A DNA stretch of 64,000 bases from Clostridia bacterium UC5.1-1D2 (GTDB taxonomy: Bacteria; Bacillota; Clostridia; Lachnospirales; Lachnospiraceae), in NCBI GenBank assembly GCA_001304855.1, contig BBZN01000001.1:203042-267041 (forward strand), given 5' to 3'. The position numbers were made by a program, and so were the translations under genes. Every line of letters starts with the position of its first letter. Position 1 is the first letter of the stretch. A model generated the notes under the pieces. It made no database searches. It was given only the letters and a program-made list of their open reading frames with translations, and had not been told where the DNA came from. Positions 60,780-64,000 of this stretch are shown here, piece by piece.

Positions 60780-63700
60780 ATGATATTGGACAATCGATTA
60801 AAAGCAGTTCTCGACAGTATTCCCAGCGGTATGTGTATCTACCGTGTGGAAAAGGGGAAGTTTTATCCGCTGTATCATAATCCGGCTTTTTTAAAGTGCT
60901 GGGCTATAACAATAAGCATATTGCCCAGGTTAAGGAGGAGGTATCTTTTCTTGGGGTTCATGAAGATGACCGCGCGGCGCTTCAGGCCGCTCTGGCCGGC
61001 CTGTTGAAGGGGGAGATACGCTGCGGCACACCAGCAGGCTTTTTCATGATGAACTTGGGGAATACCGGTGGATATGCATGGAAGGCTCCAGAAGGATCCT
61101 GTCCGATGGAAGCGAGATTTTATACACGGTCTACAGTGATGTGACGGAGCAGCGGCGGATGGAGCAATACTTTCAGAATACGCTGAAAAACCTCCCCGGC
61201 GGCGTGGCGGTGGTCCGTTATGAAAAGATGGGAGCATTGTCCCTGAGTATATATCGGAAGGCCTTGCAGCTACTACGGGGATGCCCTTGGAAGATGCCTG
61301 GAAACTGTATAAGGAGGACGCATTAACAGGCGTCCACCCAGATGATTTGGAGGGCGTCCGCCGGCAGCTGGACGCATATCTGGTCAGCGGAAAAAGCCAC
61401 TGTGAAATTGAGTATCGGCTTCTGAAGGGCTCCGGGGACTACGTGTGGGTCAAGAATACCTTGTCTCTCATTGAGCATGAAGGGGGAGAGCGGAAAATTT
61501 ACTCCATTTACAACGATATGACAAAGGAGAGGGAGGAGCGCGCCCGTGTCCGGAAGCAATATAATGATCTGCTTTTACAGCATCATAAGAGGAACGATCC
61601 AAACGTCCTGATTACAGGCCACTGCAACATTACCCAAGACCGTATCATGCAGATTAGCGATCAGAGTGGCGCGGGATTGGTGGAAAGGTTTGGCTATGTG
61701 CGTGAGGCGTTTTTTACCGGTTTGTCCACTTTTATCGTGGATGATGATGAGCGGAGGATATTTCTGGACGCATATCTGCGCCGGCCGGCCCTGGAGGCGT
61801 TTGAACGGGGCGAAACCAAGCAGATAAATGACTTTTTTGTCCAGCTCCCCAATGAGGAAAACGGCAGGTATATAAAATTTGAAATGAACATGGTATCTAC
61901 GCCGGACAGCGGCGATATCACCGGCATTCTGACCGCCATGGATATTACCGAACAGGTGGTTGCTGACCGGATTCTCCATCAACGCTCTGTTTCCGGCTAT
62001 GATTTTGTGGTGGATGTGGATCTGAGACGGGACACATATACAATCTTGTCCCAGGACGAAAATGCCCATTGCGTACCGCCGCGCCATGGAATCCATTCAC
62101 TCTGGGTGACACAGATGCTGGAGTCCTGTGTGGTGCCCAGGGATCGGGAACAGTACCGGGACAGCCTGAACCCACAGCGCATGCTGGAGCGGCTGAAGAT
62201 GGGACGATCCTACACGTTCGCTTTTTCCATGCTGGGAGATGCCGGAGCCGTCAGGACTAAAAATGTAACGGTTTCCCTTATCGACCTGCGTTTGGAAAGG
62301 GTCTGTCTTTCAAGGACTGATATCACGAATTCCATCCGGGAACAGCAGCGGCTGCTTCGGGTAATTGCCTACAACTGTGAACTGGCCGGTTTCATCGACA
62401 CCGCCACCGGAGGCTTTGTTATGTATACCAGGCAGATGGTTCTGGAAAATCTTCCGCCCTATACGGCACAGAAGTATAACGCCGTGTTGGACAGCCTGAC
62501 CAACTGCTACAGGACAGAGGCCGGCCAACAGGCAGTGAAGCAGAAGTTTCGCCTGGAAACCCTGCTCCGGCAGCTGAAGGAAAAACCGGGCGGCTATGAT
62601 TTTGTCCTTCCCTATGAGTATAATAACAGTCTGCGCTATAAACAGATCAACGTATTGTGGGGCGATCAAAACCACAATACGGTCTGTCTCATGCGGGTGG
62701 ATGTGACGGATATGCTTGCTACGGAGCGGGCAGCCAAGGCAGAGCTGGAACGGGCTCTTAAGCTGTCCAGAGAGGCCAGCCGCGCTAAAAGTGATTTTCT
62801 CTCGGCAATGAGCCATGATATCCGTACCCCTATGAATGCAATTATTGGGATGACCACACTGGCAAAGGCTAATATCAAAGATTCCGGCCGATCCGGGACT
62901 GTCTGCAAAAAATAACCGTCTCCTCCAATCATCTGCTGAGTTTGATCAATGATGTTTTGGATATGAACCGGATCGAGCGTGCGCAGATTACGTTGAACAG
63001 GGAGCAGATCCACCTTCCCAAACTGGTCAGGCAGGTGGGGGAAATTATAGCTCCTCAGGCGGAACAGGCGGGGCTGTTATATGATATACAGCTTGGAGAG
63101 ATACGAAACCCTTATTTTTACGGAGATATTCTGCGTATCAACCAAATGTTGATTAATATTTTAGGCAATGCGGTCAAATTCACACCCCAAGGAGGTATGG
63201 TTCGTTTCATGGTAGAAGAACTTCCCGGGGAGGCTGAAGCTCAAATCGCTCTTTACCGCTTTACTATCAGCGACACCGGAATCGGAATCGCTGAAGAGAC
63301 GATTACACACCTCTTTGAGCCTTTTGTACGTGACCGCGCGGTATCCCGCATGGAGGGCTCTGGACTTGGACTGAGTATTGTCAAGGGGCTGGTAGAATTG
63401 ATGGAGGGCTGCATATCTGTACAGAGTGAACCGGAAAAGGGAACTACTTTCCTGGTAGAACTAAAGGGGGAGGTAGTGCCGGCCTGCTGCCTGCTGCCGG
63501 AAAGGGAACCGCAGCCGGCAGATAAAATAGACGCAAGCCTCTTTGCAGGACGCCGCTTTCTGGTGGCGGAGGACAATGAGATCAATGCGGAAATTATCTG
63601 CGAGATCCTGCGAATGTACGGGGCGGAGATGGAGGTCAGAGGGAACGGGGTTTTGGCTGTGGAAACCTTTTGCAGCGCGGCGCCTGGGACTTACGACGCC

Positions 63701-63931
63701 ATTTTGATGGATATTCAGATGCCGGAGATGGACGGCTATGAGGCCTCCCGCGCCATTCGGGCGGACAACAGGCCCGATGCCAAAACAATTCCCATTATCG
63801 CCATGACTGCCAATGCTTTCGAGGAGGATGTGGAGGCGGCCCTGGAAGCCGGGATGAACGCTCATTTGGCCAAGCCCATTGAGACAGAGCGTCTGTTTTT
63901 GACGCTCCGCAAATTTATTAAGGGAAGGTAG
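60780..63931 (+). CDS. Second hybrid sensor histidine kinase: PAS repeats, HisKA, HATPase, one receiver; four frameshifts
   Basis: About 1051 residues, no membrane segment. PAS-like units run from LDSIPSGMCIYRVEKGKFYP through EIEYRLLKGSGDYVWVKNTL and FEMNMVSTPDSGDITGILTA. Kinase core: AMSHDIRTPMNAIIGMTTLA, INILGNAVKFTPQGGMV, SDTGIGIAEE and GSGLGLSIVKGL. C-terminal receiver: FLVAEDNEINAEIICEIL with phospho-Asp in ILMDIQMPEMDGYEASRAIR. One base is missing at about 60888, 61020, 61214 and 62891. GGAAGGGGAAA precedes the ATG, 62 bp after the first kinase, so the pair is probably one operon. After 63931 the last 69 bp hold no gene. Confidence 0.92.
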
Positions 63932-64000
63932 GAAGGAGGTCCCTTGGATTCTTCCTTCATATAATAAGTTTATAGCCAGTTCAGGCCGGCTGTAGACTTA

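Overview
The window is a chromosomal stretch of an anaerobic, spore-forming Firmicute, most likely a Lachnospiraceae member of the [Clostridium] symbiosum / Enterocloster type. This rests on the butyrate pathway order thl-crt-hbd-bcd-etfB-etfA with ptb-buk alongside, the sporulation genes (gerW with a DUF2953 partner, ylbJ, an alpha/beta SASP), HisIE with a HisF-like front domain, and the rpmB / Asp23 / fakA / recG order. No rRNA, tRNA, CRISPR array, prophage or intact insertion sequence was seen.

Reading caution: about 60 reading-frame breaks fall in about 35 genes, roughly five in six of them a single missing base, often in a homopolymer. They hit essential genes (trpS, coenzyme and histidine genes) as often as accessory ones, and sequence on both sides keeps full family similarity. 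I read nearly all of them as sequencing or assembly errors, and give each broken gene as one CDS with the break position.

Layout. 1-2133: cinA 3' end and the DUF2953/gerW sporulation pair. 2218-6460: a LysR regulator facing a redox/hydrolase cluster (alpha/beta hydrolase, lipoprotein aldo-keto reductase, flavodoxin-like reductase). 6616-8016: a chemotaxis receptor behind a sigma-D promoter, with its sensor domain missing. 8092-16004: housekeeping block (rpmB, Asp23, fakA, BI-1 family, ROK kinase, recG, nitroreductase), interrupted by 50-bp tandem hairpin repeats. 16129-21627: SASP, a 111-bp tandem repeat, AIM24 protein, rsmD-coaD, ylbJ and an M23 peptidase. 21803-29636: RNA modification and translation genes (RsmF-like, RsuA-like, RluA-like, trpS, YgiQ). 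29791-33270: winged-helix protein, MerR/GyrI regulator, recU, GNAT. 33305-40140: histidine operon hisZ-G-D-B-A-IE behind tandem sigma-A promoters. 40372-43452: pepT and pckA. 43720-52848: the butyrate locus, with ptb-buk on the minus strand and a second coaD plus thl-crt-hbd-bcd-etfB-etfA on the plus strand. 53108-63931: signalling block with a PAS-GAF-GGDEF-EAL protein, a large HTH regulator and two tandem hybrid histidine kinases.

The most notable non-coding finds are two families of miniature inverted-repeat elements. One, about 162 bp, is present three times (17697, 37876, 40183) with 4-bp target duplications. The other, 92 bp at 45787-45878, has 19-bp terminal repeats starting GTAA and a perfect 8-bp target duplication, and sits inside the predicted ptb-buk leader between promoter and start codon. 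Three other intergenic regions carry tandem or direct repeats of 50, 111 and about 100 bp.
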